Numbered from the stretch's first letter, positions 51,058-60,050 are shown. The stretch: DNA of 64,000 nucleotides from Streptomyces cynarae (GCF_025642135.1 NZ_CP106794.1:186001-250000), one strand, 5' to 3'. The notes: generated from the sequence alone by a model not told the origin. Numbers and translations: made by a program.

Positions 51058-51327
51058 CTACTTAAACCAATCGCGGACGCCGTGGTGGTGGGAGCAGGTT
51101 CCCTCGGAGTGCCGCGAGTAGGACAGGGAAGCGTCGTTGCACTTCGCGGTCTCGTACTTGTCCTTGGGCCTTTGCTGGTGCGTCCAGCCACACAGCCCGG
51201 TGGCGTGGTGGATGCAGTGGTGAGCGGTGTTGGTGGACGGCAAGGTCGCTGCTGACGCCGCTGGTGCGCTGAAGAAGACACCGGCGAGAGCGACAGCCAC
51301 CGCCGAGGCAGCAAGACGTACGCGCAA
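51058..51327 (-). CDS. Small secreted protein (DUF3761-like)
   Basis: 89 residues from TTG 51327 (GGGGG upstream). The signal peptide is RVRLAASAVAVALAGVFFSA with cleavage near ASA-ATL. The mature part has Cys residues and the pattern AKCNDASLSYSRHSEGTCSH, then HHGVRDWF, which matches DUF3761. These are small extracellular proteins of unknown role. The true start may be this TTG; no ATG is available. Confidence 0.72.
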   Translation of the reverse strand: MRVRLAASAVAVALAGVFFSAPAASAATLPSTNTAHHCIHHATGLCGWTHQQRPKDKYETAKCNDASLSYSRHSEGTCSHHHGVRDWFK

Positions 51328-51605
51328 AGGAATCCCCCCTTTGAAGTGGAACAGTGCAGCGGGAGTTATAGCGGTTTGAACGACATGCCCCCCACTTCGG
51401 ACAGTCGGCCATCGACCCGGTGCGGTCCACGACCGTCGGCCTGAGTACTGGGCCGCCGCCGGCCAACAAGACGAGGGGCACAGTCCCGGCCAGCGTTAGT
51501 TTCGCGAAGGGACGGCCGGAAATGCTCGCAGGGGTGGTGGGGGGCAGTGGCGGGGTGAGGGTGAGACCAGAGAGCGTTGACACTGGCTCTCCCGTTGGAG
51601 CCACT

Positions 51606-51662
51606 TCCCGCCTGGCGGGCACCTGAGAAAAAAGTTCCGGCGCTGCTCCCGCCTGGCGGGAC
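51606..51662. promoter_or_regulatory. Two copies of CCCGCCTGGCGGG
   Basis: The palindrome-like CCCGCC-T-GGCGGG occurs at about 51608 and 51650, 42 bp apart, upstream of the ADP-ribosylglycohydrolase gene. A related half (CCCGCCTGCGGGAC) lies near 5746. Possible operator pair; the region 51328-51772 otherwise has no gene. Confidence 0.35.
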
Positions 51663-51772
51663 GTAGAGGCAGCGCGCCTTGGTAGACGAGACACGTTCGT
51701 CGCCGATGGTTCGGGGAGCCGAAGAAGGAAATAGGGCCGCGCGGCCGTCGCCGCGGCACATAACCTGCGCGG

Positions 51773-52708
51773 ATGGAGCGGATTCAGCGGGCCGCTGGCG
51801 CGGTCGTCGGCTCAGCGGTGGGTGACGCTCTGGGCGGCCCCTTCGAGTTTGGTCCCCAGGGAGCGTTCTCCGCGTGGTTTCCCGTGCCTGGTGCCGGTGG
51901 CGAGATGTGCGGAGGCGGTGGCTGGGACCCCGGCGAGGCCACTGACGACACGCAGATGGCCGTCCTGGTCGCGGAGTCGCTGCTGGAGCGGGGCGGACTG
52001 GATCTGCCGGACATCTTCGCTCGCTTCCAGAGGTGGGCGGCATCAGAACCAAAGGACATCGGCTTGCAGACCGAAGACGTCCTGACCAACGGCATGCCCT
52101 GGGACCTCGCCGCCGCGATCCATTTCCAGGTCAACCAACGAGCAGCAGGAAACGGCTCCTTGATGCGGGCATCGACCTCTGCGGTCTACTTCGCATCCGC
52201 CGGCCAAGAAGCCACCATGGACGCGGCCCGCCGCATCGCCGCCCTCACCCACGGTGACCGCGCGGCCTGGGAAGGCACCGCGATCTTCCACGAACTCATC
52301 CGCGTCACGCTCGAGGAGACCGACCCCCTCACCGCGCTCCCGGACATCCTCGCTCTTGTCCACGCCGACCACCGCGGCCGCTACGCCACCGTCCTCGCGC
52401 CCGACTGGCACCCCGATCAGGCAACCGAGTTCAACGGTGCCGTCTGGCCCTGCCTGGGCTCCGCCGTCTGGGCCCTGCGCACCACCACCAGCTTCGAACA
52501 CGCGATACGCGCGGCGATCGACCTCGGCGGCGACACGGACACCGTCGCCGCGGTCACCGGAGCCCTCGCGGGGGCGCACTACGGGCTGGACGCAATCCCC
52601 GCCCACTGGACCCAGCCCCTCCACGTCCCCCTCCCAGGATTCGACGGACGGGTGCTGCATCTGTCAGATCTGCTCCACCTGGCACACCGCCTCGCAGAGC
52701 GCCGTTGA
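51773..52708 (+). CDS. ADP-ribosylglycohydrolase (DraG-like)
   Basis: 311 residues. The metal-binding motifs of the DraG family are intact: AVGDALGGPFEF near 16-26, EATDDTQMAV near 55-64, and DLGGDTDTVAAVTGAL near 248-263. NGSLMRASTSAVYFAS and TSFEHAIRAAIDLGGD are also typical. The enzyme removes ADP-ribose from proteins or nucleic acids; plasmid- and toxin-linked relatives (for example DarG-like, DraG) reverse toxin modification. No toxin gene is adjacent. Confidence 0.92.
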   Translation: MERIQRAAGAVVGSAVGDALGGPFEFGPQGAFSAWFPVPGAGGEMCGGGGWDPGEATDDTQMAVLVAESLLERGGLDLPDIFARFQRWAASEPKDIGLQTEDVLTNGMPWDLAAAIHFQVNQRAAGNGSLMRASTSAVYFASAGQEATMDAARRIAALTHGDRAAWEGTAIFHELIRVTLEETDPLTALPDILALVHADHRGRYATVLAPDWHPDQATEFNGAVWPCLGSAVWALRTTTSFEHAIRAAIDLGGDTDTVAAVTGALAGAHYGLDAIPAHWTQPLHVPLPGFDGRVLHLSDLLHLAHRLAERR

Positions 52709-53484
52709 TGAGACAGGTGTGGTAGCCCGCATAAACGGCGAGGCCGTGATCTACGCCCAAGGGAAGATCGATTTCGCGGCGGCGAAGTCGCGCGCCCTCT
52801 CCCCCCCCAGCCCGGGCGCGCCGTCTTGCCGAGGACCTGCCCGCCTACTTCGTGGCCTGGGACGTCCTGCTCCGCCCCGAGCACGGCGATGTACGAGCAC
52901 GTCCGTACGACGATCCGCTTGCTCTGCTCGTCGACCTGGTGCAGGAGTACGACGTCCAGCCGCCGCTCCAACTGGTCCCGCTGACCGACGACCCCACGGT
53001 GGCCATGACCTGGCACCAGCAACTCCCGGAGCAGGGCATCGAGGGCATCGTCGCCAAACCGGCCACCTCCGACTACAAGTCCGGCAGGATCTGGAAGAAG
53101 ATCCGGCATGCCGAAACCGTGGAGGCCGACGTCGTCGGCTACGCCGGGCCGGCGGCGCGGCCGCGGGCGCTCGCGGTCCGCCTCCCTGCCGGGCGTATCG
53201 CGCTCAGCCAGTCCCTGAAGGCGCCGCTCGCCGCCCAGATCGCGGTGCACTTTGCGGCCAGTGGGCCGTCCCGAACCGCACGGACCAGAGCGGGGGAGGC
53301 CTACGCAAAGACTGCTCCCGGGCTTGTGGTTGAGGTCCTGGCCGGGACGACCCGGCACGCCGTGGTGACGGTGACCCGACTGCGCAGTCCGTTTCAGTAC
53401 GCTGGCCTTTGTGGGGCTGGACATCACGGTGCTGATCGCGGACTGGTCATGGCTGGAAAAGGCGCCATCGCGAAAGCGGCTTGA
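52709..53484 (+). pseudogene. Truncated, frameshifted ATP-dependent DNA ligase
   Basis: The order of parts is that of small bacterial ATP-dependent ligases: GEAVIYAQGKIDFAAAKSR, a frame change at the C-run near 52800-52812, RRLAEDLPAYFVAWDVLLRP, MTWHQQLPEQGIEGIVAKPA, SDYKSGRIWKKIRHAETVEA and VDADVVGYAGPAARPRAL. The start and the N-terminal KxDG nucleotidyl-transfer motif are missing. It is a remnant. Its end overlaps the next gene's start. Confidence 0.8.
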
Positions 53485-54028
53485 GCGGCTGCGGGATGCC
53501 TGGTACGCCGACGAGACGGGGCTGTGGGACTACGGCGCTCCAACGGTGGAGGGCGACTGGGTTTGGCCGCGGGGACGGAACGGTGCCTTCTTCGGCGTGT
53601 ACGAGTTCCTGCGCACTTGCGGTTCCTTCAAGGCGCACTTCTGGGCCGGGGAGCGGTGGGAAGCCTTCCGCGACCACGTCGACCCGCCGTTGCGGGCCGA
53701 GTTGGACACCTTGCTCATGGGGCTGATCTGGAACGGGCCGGACAACGAGGCGGAGCACACGGATCCGGGCTTCTTCACCGACAACCCCAGCATCTTCTAC
53801 GGCGTGCTGCTCGCACGGTCACCGGAAAGCGTGCGTCAACTGGCCGCCGCCTGGGGTCGCATACGGCCGCGTCTGGACGAGATGCGCAGGCCTTTCGCCG
53901 AGCATGCCGCCAGCCACGGGGGATGGGTCGGCACCTTCGACTCCTTCACCGACCTGTTGGAGGACTGGGGTCGTGTCCTCACCGAAGCCACCCGACGGGG
54001 CTGGGGCGTGGTGGGACTGAGCGAGTAA
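53411..54028 (+). CDS. Hypothetical protein
   Basis: 205 residues from GTG 53411, overlapping the ligase scrap. MGLDITVLIADWSWLEKAPS at the start, GDWVWPRGRNGAFFGVYEFL, CGSFKAHFWAGERWEAFRDH, AHTDPGFFTDNPSIFYGVLL and a helical C-terminus. Trp-rich, complete, good codon bias. The family is a common streptomycete hypothetical; function unknown. Confidence 0.65.
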   Translation: MGLDITVLIADWSWLEKAPSRKRLERLRDAWYADETGLWDYGAPTVEGDWVWPRGRNGAFFGVYEFLRTCGSFKAHFWAGERWEAFRDHVDPPLRAELDTLLMGLIWNGPDNEAEHTDPGFFTDNPSIFYGVLLARSPESVRQLAAAWGRIRPRLDEMRRPFAEHAASHGGWVGTFDSFTDLLEDWGRVLTEATRRGWGVVGLSE

Positions 54029-54039
54029 GACACCGTTTC

Positions 54040-54579
54040 TTATAGTGCGTCTGAACACGCGCGCTGGAGGACGACGAAGGCCGCGCCGGCGGAGTCGGCA
54101 GGGAACAGTCGCAGGACGGTGGCCCGGTTCGGCGTCGTGATGACGTAGTGCCGAGCCAGGTAGGAAAGATCGCCCCAGCTTTCTCGGGCATGGGCGCGCA
54201 TGAGGATCTGGCCGCAGTTCGTGCAGCTGATCCAGGGGACGAGGACGAGACCGGCCAGGTCCTGTTCGGCCGCACCTATCGCCTCGGGGACGGTACTTCC
54301 GTCGCCTTCGATCAACTTCATGGGGCCCGGTGTGCCTTCATCACGGCACTGAAGGATCTGGGGTGTGAGGACCTCCCGCTCGCCCCAGGTCTCCGCGAGT
54401 ACGGAGATCTGGGCCCTGACCGTCTCACTGACCGGCACCTGGTAGCCGAGGATGCCGGAGACGAGCAGGCCAAGCCCCGCCTCCTGTTCTCCGATGTCCC
54501 AGCAGTCTTTGACTTCCTGGGCTTCGGCCTCCGGTAGCAAGGCAGCGAGCCGGTTCCAGATGACGGCGTCGTCGGTCAC
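54040..54579 (-). CDS. Hypothetical protein
   Basis: 179 residues, MTDDAVIWNRLAALLPEAEA at the start, then EVKDCWDIGEQEAGLGLLVS, VPWISCTNCGQILMRAHARE (a CTNC pair), ending VVLQRACSDAL. Soluble, no signal peptide. It converges on the 53411-54028 gene. No family recognised. Confidence 0.6.
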   Translation of the reverse strand: MTDDAVIWNRLAALLPEAEAQEVKDCWDIGEQEAGLGLLVSGILGYQVPVSETVRAQISVLAETWGEREVLTPQILQCRDEGTPGPMKLIEGDGSTVPEAIGAAEQDLAGLVLVPWISCTNCGQILMRAHARESWGDLSYLARHYVITTPNRATVLRLFPADSAGAAFVVLQRACSDAL

Positions 54580-54700
54580 CTGGCAGACGCTACCGGCTGG
54601 CTGGGCGCTTGGGTTCTAGCGGTCGTTGCAACACTCTGGGGTTGCGAAGCTCCTAGCCAGTGCCGCATGAGGTGACGGTGCCCTGTAGTCCGGACCGCGT

Positions 54701-55273
54701 CTACGAGTGGTCGTGGTCGGGGAGGGCGGGCGCTCGCTCGCTGAGGTGGATCCAGATGAGGCAGTCGTGCCAGGAATCGTGTTCCGTGTTCTCGGCTGAC
54801 CACTCTCGACAGTGCCGGGGAAGGCGTTGTTCGAAGTGGTAGCCGACGCGCTGAGCAAGGTGTAGCGAGGGCTCGTTGCGGGGATTGATCTCCAGCCAGA
54901 TCCTGGCGGCGTCGAGGGCGTTGTGTGCCCAGAAGGTGACCGCGTGCACCGCCTGTGAGGCGATGCCACGGCGTCGTTCCTCCGGGCGGATCCAATACGC
55001 CATCTCCATGCTTCTGGGGCCGTCCGGCATCAGTCCGACAGCGCCGAGCAGACGTCCTTCGCGCAGAATCCCTATAGAGAACTGTCCTTGTGCGGCTGGG
55101 TCCCACAGCGACAAGGCGGCCTGCGCGTCCTGAAACGCGTAGGGTCCCACGGGTCGGGCTGCCCACAAGGACGGTGCCGTCTCCCGATGGGTGGCTTCGA
55201 CCAGCAGCGCTGCGTCGTCCACGGACAGGATGTGCGCGTGCAGGCCATCTCCGAGGCTCAGATCGAGGTCCAT
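54701..55273 (-). CDS. GNAT-family N-acetyltransferase
   Basis: 190 residues from ATG 55273. RimJ/RimL-like: ILREGRLLGAVGLMPDGPRS, MEMAYWIRPEERRRGIASQA (motif A R-R-x-G-I-A), ARIWLEINPRNEPSLHLAQR and VGYHFEQRLPRHC. Such enzymes acetylate protein N-termini or small amines. Substrate unknown. Confidence 0.8.
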   Translation of the reverse strand: MDLDLSLGDGLHAHILSVDDAALLVEATHRETAPSLWAARPVGPYAFQDAQAALSLWDPAAQGQFSIGILREGRLLGAVGLMPDGPRSMEMAYWIRPEERRRGIASQAVHAVTFWAHNALDAARIWLEINPRNEPSLHLAQRVGYHFEQRLPRHCREWSAENTEHDSWHDCLIWIHLSERAPALPDHDHS

Positions 55274-55445
55274 GGCCTGTATCCAAGCTCGACGGCAGTG
55301 GCTCGGGCGAGCAGGTTTCCCCGCTCGCATCACGCCGCGAGAAGCCTAGCCAGACGCTCGGCTGGAGTTTCCCAGTCCAGCGTTTTGCGCGGGCGTGAAG
55401 CGCTCCGGGTGTGATGGAGGCTCGATTCCTTGAGAGGATCGAGTC

Positions 55446-55739
55446 ATGGCACGTCCGTCTCCCTATCCGTCCGAGCTTCGTGAGCGTGCGGTGCGCATGG
55501 TCGCGGAGATCCGTCCCAACTACCCGACCGAGTGGGCCGCGATGAAGGCAGTCGCAGCCAAGCTGGGCATCGGTGCGGCTGAGACGGTGCGGACCTGGGT
55601 CCGCAGGGCCGAAGTCGACGCCGGCCATCGGCCCGGCACGACGTCCGAGGAGGCCGCGGAGATCAGGCGGCTGCGGGCCGAGAACGCCGAACTGCGGCGG
55701 GCCAACGAGATCTTGAAAGCGGCGTCGGCTTTCTTCGCG
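55446..55739 (+). pseudogene. IS3-family orfA, cut by IS110
   Basis: MARPSPYPSELRERAVRMVA, WAAMKAVAAKLGIGAAETVR and TWVRRAEV form the helix-turn-helix of orfA. A leucine-zipper-like end (EIRRLRAENAELRRANEILK) runs into AASAFFA, where the IS110 element begins. The normal continuation (AELDRP) is found at 57050, 1310 bp later. Confidence 0.82.
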
Positions 55740-55975
55740 TCAATGACAGTCTCTGGGACACGGGCCTACGGGTGGTGACACAGTGACAGGCACCGGCGGG
55801 GCTGGCTCGTTTCTTTGCTGCCCCAGCGATGGTGGCTTGTCGGCGATGTGCCGCCCCGCCGGCCCGGGCCTCTGCCCCGGAGTGGCCTGATAGGAGCGTG
55901 CCGCGCGAGCCCGATTGAGGCGTGCCCCCGCGGTGGAGGCGTCGATCAACTCTCCACCGGACTGCGGAGGTTCCC
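55740..55975 (+). other. Noncoding left end of IS110 element 2 (candidate bridge RNA region)
   Basis: 236 bp without a convincing gene between the left border and the transposase start. In IS110-type elements the noncoding end 5' of the gene encodes the bridge RNA that pairs with target and donor DNA. Here the target core can be read from the IS3 orfA sequence around 55731-55739 and 57050-57060. Inference. Confidence 0.45.
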
Positions 55976-57037
55976 TTGCACGTTGTCGGCATCGACGGTC
56001 ACAAGAAGACGCATACGCTGGTCGCGGTCGACCAGCTGGGACGCAGGGCGGACGAGATCACCGTCAAGGCCACTCCGTCCGGTCATGTCCAGGCGCTCAA
56101 GTGGATTGCCCGGTTCGGGCAGGTCCTCCTGGCTATCGAGGACTGCCGCCATCTGACCCGGCGGTTCGAGGCGGATCTCCTGCTTGCCGGCCATGCGGTG
56201 GTGCGGGTGCATACGCGGCTCATGGCCGGGGCTCGACGCTCGGCCCGGGAGCGGGGCAAGTCCGACCCGATCGACGCCGAGGCGGTCGCACGGGTGGCCC
56301 TGCGAGAACCCGAGCTGCCGCGCGCCAGCCTCGCCGGACCAGCGCGGGACGTCAAGCTGCTGGTCGACCATCGCCGGCGCCTGGTGCGGAGCCGGACCGC
56401 TGCGGCGAACAAGCTGCGCTGGTTCCTGCACGAGATCGAGCCGGAGCTCCCGGTTCCTTCCCGGGGATTACGCCGCCTGTGCGTGTTCGACATGCTGGCT
56501 GCGGAGCTCGACGGTCGCGCGGGAGTCGTCGTGGAGATCGCCCGTGACCTTGTGAGTGAGTGCCGCAGGCTGACCGAGCAGATCAACGGTCTGGAGGCAC
56601 GCCTGCGCAGGCTGGTGGAGACGCTGGCGCCCTCGCTGCTGAATATCCCCGGGTGCGGGGTGATCAGCGCGGCCGTCGTCATCGGTGAGACGGCCGGTGC
56701 CGCCCGGTTCAAGTCGAAGGATGCGTTCGCGCACTTCACCGGCACGGCTCCCATTCCCGTGTGGTCGTCGAACAAGGTCCGCGTCCGCCTCAACCGGGGC
56801 GGGAACCGTTCGATCAACCATGCACTGCACATGATCGCGGTGACCCAGGTCCGGCGCGGTGGTGAAGGCGCCGACTACTTCGCCAAGCAGCTGGCTCGCG
56901 GCAAGACCCCCAAGGAGGCCGTCCGCCTGCTGCGTCGTCGCGTCTCCGACCGCGTCTTTCGGGCCCTGCTCGCCGACGAGGCCGTCAGCCAGCCCACCGT
57001 GACGCATGCCGACCTGCCGGTTTCTGCCGCGGCTTGA
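55976..57037 (+). CDS. IS110-family transposase (element 2)
   Basis: 353 residues from TTG 55976 (GCGGAGG 5 nt upstream). DEDD RuvC-like N-terminus (HVVGIDGHKKTHTLVAVDQL, QVLLAIEDC, ERGKSDPIDAEAVARVALRE) and Transposase_20-type end (LLNIPGCGVISAAVVIGETA, RFKSKDAFAHFTGTAPIPVW, SSNKVRVRLNRGGNRSINHA). Intact. It is only distantly related to element 1 at 11.8-13.0 kb. Confidence 0.9.
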   Translation: MHVVGIDGHKKTHTLVAVDQLGRRADEITVKATPSGHVQALKWIARFGQVLLAIEDCRHLTRRFEADLLLAGHAVVRVHTRLMAGARRSARERGKSDPIDAEAVARVALREPELPRASLAGPARDVKLLVDHRRRLVRSRTAAANKLRWFLHEIEPELPVPSRGLRRLCVFDMLAAELDGRAGVVVEIARDLVSECRRLTEQINGLEARLRRLVETLAPSLLNIPGCGVISAAVVIGETAGAARFKSKDAFAHFTGTAPIPVWSSNKVRVRLNRGGNRSINHALHMIAVTQVRRGGEGADYFAKQLARGKTPKEAVRLLRRRVSDRVFRALLADEAVSQPTVTHADLPVSAAA

Positions 57038-57049
57038 CATAGGAGCATC

Positions 57050-57999
57050 GCCGAGCTCGACCGGCCGTCGAAACGCTCGTAGCGTTCATCGACGCACACC
57101 GCCAGGTGTTCGGAGTCGAGCCGATCTGCCGAGTCCTGACCAGCCACGGACTGTAGATCGCAACGAGCACCTACTACGCGGCAAAGAACCGCACCCCCAG
57201 CGCCCGGTCGGTCCGGGACGCCGAGCTGAAAACGCAGATCAGCCGCGTCAACACGGACAACTTCAGCGTCTACGGGGTACGGAAAGTCTGGCGGCAACTG
57301 CACCGCGAAGGCATAACGGCGGCCCGCTGCACCGTCGCCCGATTGATGCGCGATCTCGGCCTGGAGGGCGCCCGCCGCGGGAAGAAGATCCGCACCACCA
57401 TCCGGGACGACGGCCAGGAACGGGCTGGTGACCTGCTGCAACGCGACTTCACTGCGTCCCGTCCGAACGAGCGGTGGGTGGCCGACTTCACCTACGTTGC
57501 CACGTGGTCCGGAATCGTCTACGTCGCGTTCGTCGTGGACGTGTTCTCCCGCGCGATCGTGGGCTGGTCCGCCGCCACCAGCAAACGGGCTAAGCTCGTC
57601 CTCGACGCCCTCGACATGGCGCTGTGGCGCCGAGACCGTGCCGGAACTCCTGCTGGACCGGGCCTGGTTCACCATTCGGATGCGGGCAGCCAATACACAT
57701 CTTTCGCGTTCACCGCCCACCTCCTCGATGCCGGCATCGACGCCTCGATCGGCACCGTCGGCGACGCCCTGGACAACGCGCTCATGGAATCCCAGATCGG
57801 CCTCTACAAGACGGAGCTGATCAAACCCCGCAAGCCCTGGCACGGCCTCTCCGACATCGAACTCGCCACCGCGGAATGGGTCGACTGGTCTAACAACCAA
57901 CGCCTCCACACCGCGATCGGAGACATCCCGCCCCACGAGCACGAGACCAACTACTACGCTCAACACCAGCCCCAACCGGTGGCTGGAGTCAACGCATAG
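57050..57999 (+). pseudogene. IS3-family orfB with an in-frame amber codon
   Basis: LVAFIDAHRQVFGVEPICRV, then a TAG at 57154-57156 where related transposases have Gln (SHGL-*-IATSTYYAAK), then RWVADFTYVATWSGIVYVAF (first Asp), LVHHSDAGSQYTSFAF (second Asp) and DALDNALMESQIGLYKTELI (Glu). The DDE triad is intact downstream. Separated from orfA by the IS110 insertion. It ends 48 bp before the next gene. Confidence 0.8.
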
Positions 58000-58046
58000 A
58001 GCCTCCACCGATCCCGGAGCGGTTCACTCGGGCAGGATGAGCTCTC

Positions 58047-60050
58047 ATGACGGGTGGGAGAGACAAGCTCATGGAGCTGCTCCAGCGGGCTGGGCTGGAA
58101 ATAGCGGGAGACTGGAGGACTGAGGAGGTACTGCCGCCCCGAGCCGCGTGGCGCCTGATCGTCGCGGGCGAAACCACACCGACCGTGAGCGTGCGGGGAG
58201 ACCAACCTGACCTGGTCGCCGAGCTCAATGGCCAGTGGCACCGACTCGCAACCGAGAGCGGGATCCTCGGTGAGGACGGCGTGTTCCTCATCGACGTTGC
58301 CGGCGACTGGACAGGCTGCGCGCCACGGCGTTGGACGCGGGTGCGACTCACCGGCCGGTGGGACCTCGCCGGAGTGCTGGGCGAGCGGCCCGGGCAGCCG
58401 GAGTTTGTCACCGTCTCGATGGACGGGAACACATTGCTGGGGGCGACCACCGAAGAAGACGAGATCTGGCTGATCGCCGTGGACCACATCCGAGAGCGGC
58501 AGAAGGCGGCCGCGCAGGTGGCGGCCCAGGAAACCCGGCAGGAGCGGGCAGCCGCTTGGGCATCGCTGCTTCAGGGGCCAGGGCCTTCTAAGAGGTTGCG
58601 TGAGATGTGGGCGCACGGGCTGGCTCTCAACCCGGCCACCCCCGATGCCCTGCGCGCCGGCCTTCTGGGCTTGTCGCATTTCCTTCTGTGGCGCCGCCTG
58701 CCAGCGGCGGTCATCGAGGCGGCCATCGTCCACCCGGAGTGGAAGGTTCGGCAGTTGCTGGCCGAAGCCCAGCCGGACCTCGCAGCTGAGCAGTGGGCAC
58801 GCCTGATCCTGGGTGAACAGGAATCCCGGCACCGCTGGATCCTCACTATGCTCGCGGCGGACCAGCGCGCCGAGCTCACCGACACCGCGTACGAGCAGCT
58901 CGCCGCCGATCCTTCCGCCCGGGTCCGTGAAGAGACGGCACGCCTTCCCGGACTGCCCATACGGATACTGACCGCCCTGGCTGCCGACGTCGATCCGTCC
59001 GTACGGGCCTCGGCCTGCCGAAGGGCTTGGCGTCATTTGGAAACCTCGGCTCAGCGCGAGCTTCTCAATGACCCGTCCGGCAAGGTCCGCGTTGAGGCGC
59101 TGCTCCAGTACCACCAAGAGGAGCCGATGACCCGATCGGTCTTTGACACCGCGGGACTCAAAGACCGCGCGGTAGATACCTGCCGCCTGGAACGCGGCCT
59201 CGCCGAATACCTGGTCCACCACGGCGAGCCAGCCGAGCGCCGTTCCCTCGCGGGCAACCCATACCTGGACCCGGACCTGGTCAACGTCCTCGCCCAGGAC
59301 CCCGACGTGAACGTCCGTTCCTCGGTGGCCACACGCTCCGACCTCACCGAGGAACAGCGGGCTGGCATCCACATCGACTTCGACCCGCGCGGCCACTACA
59401 ACCCGCTCAACTGGGTCATGGCGCTGCATGAGGATCCCAGCGCCATGCGCCGCTTGGCCGCCTCCTCCCACCCCCTCGTACGCAGAAGCGTCGCTCGAGC
59501 GCGGCATCTCCCGCCCGACGTCGTTGCACTCCTCGCACGCGACGACGACCGGGTCGTCCAGCTCTTTCTCGCGGAATCCTGCGACGACGCGCCCGCCGAC
59601 ATGCTGCTGCGGGTGTGGCAGTGGTGGACCGGCAGCCTCAGTAACCCCGACCGCCCCCACGGCCACCCCAACTTTCCCCGTCGCAACCTGCTCCGCTACG
59701 CCGACGATCCGAACGCGAGAATGCGCCAACTGGCCTTGGACGACCCAGAGTCGACGGCAGAACTGGTGGAGAGGTTCAGCTGGGACAGCGATGAGGAAGT
59801 ACGGCACCGGGCTGCATCCGACCCACGGCTGACGCCCGAATCGGCAGTACGGCTGCTCGACGACCCGCACGAGCGCGTGCGCAGCGCCGCCGCTCGGCAT
59901 CCCAGACTGCCCGCAGGGGCGTTGGTCCGACTGTTGCGGGACACCGACACCGCACAAACCGCGGCCCAGCACCCGGCGCTGCCCACCTCGGTCATGGAAC
60001 ACATGTTCCGGCGGATCCAGCCTCCGACCAGCGCCACACCGGAGCAGTGA
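58047..60050 (+). CDS. Large HEAT/LRV-type repeat protein
   Basis: 667 residues starting 21 bp after the IS3 end (MTGGRDKLMELLQRAGLEIA). The N-terminal ~170 residues are a beta-rich domain (LIVAGETTPTVSVRGDQPDL). From ~190 on there are repeated alpha-helical units with the leucine-rich-repeat-variant look: IVHPEWKVRQLLAEAQPDLA, LAADPSARVREETARLPGLP, LAADVDPSVRASACRRAWRH, LAQDPDVNVRSSVATRSDLT, ASSHPLVRRSVARARHLPPD, LLDDPHERVRSAAARHPRLP. LRV/HEAT proteins bind partners. Its promoter may lie in the IS3 end. Confidence 0.82.
   Translation: MTGGRDKLMELLQRAGLEIAGDWRTEEVLPPRAAWRLIVAGETTPTVSVRGDQPDLVAELNGQWHRLATESGILGEDGVFLIDVAGDWTGCAPRRWTRVRLTGRWDLAGVLGERPGQPEFVTVSMDGNTLLGATTEEDEIWLIAVDHIRERQKAAAQVAAQETRQERAAAWASLLQGPGPSKRLREMWAHGLALNPATPDALRAGLLGLSHFLLWRRLPAAVIEAAIVHPEWKVRQLLAEAQPDLAAEQWARLILGEQESRHRWILTMLAADQRAELTDTAYEQLAADPSARVREETARLPGLPIRILTALAADVDPSVRASACRRAWRHLETSAQRELLNDPSGKVRVEALLQYHQEEPMTRSVFDTAGLKDRAVDTCRLERGLAEYLVHHGEPAERRSLAGNPYLDPDLVNVLAQDPDVNVRSSVATRSDLTEEQRAGIHIDFDPRGHYNPLNWVMALHEDPSAMRRLAASSHPLVRRSVARARHLPPDVVALLARDDDRVVQLFLAESCDDAPADMLLRVWQWWTGSLSNPDRPHGHPNFPRRNLLRYADDPNARMRQLALDDPESTAELVERFSWDSDEEVRHRAASDPRLTPESAVRLLDDPHERVRSAAARHPRLPAGALVRLLRDTDTAQTAAQHPALPTSVMEHMFRRIQPPTSATPEQ

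Larger units (their letters stand above)
55740..57049 (+). mobile_element. IS110-family element 2, 1310 bp, inside the IS3 element
   Basis: The borders are defined by the interrupted IS3 orfA reading: FFA (ending 55739) joins AELD (from 57050) exactly in frame, with no duplicated bases, as expected for IS110 elements. The element starts TCAATGACAG and ends GGAGCATC. A 236-bp noncoding left end precedes its transposase. Confidence 0.8.
55396..58026 (+). mobile_element. IS3-family element split by an IS110 element
   Basis: Ends TGAAGCGCTCCGGG (55396) and TGAACCGCTCCGGG (reverse of the right end at 58026) form the IS3-type TG...CA inverted repeat. OrfA (55446-) and orfB (57050-57999) are on both sides of an inserted IS110 element (55740-57049). 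Without the insert the IS3 element is about 1321 bp. OrfB has an in-frame TAG at 57154-57156, so the element is dead in any case. Confidence 0.85.
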
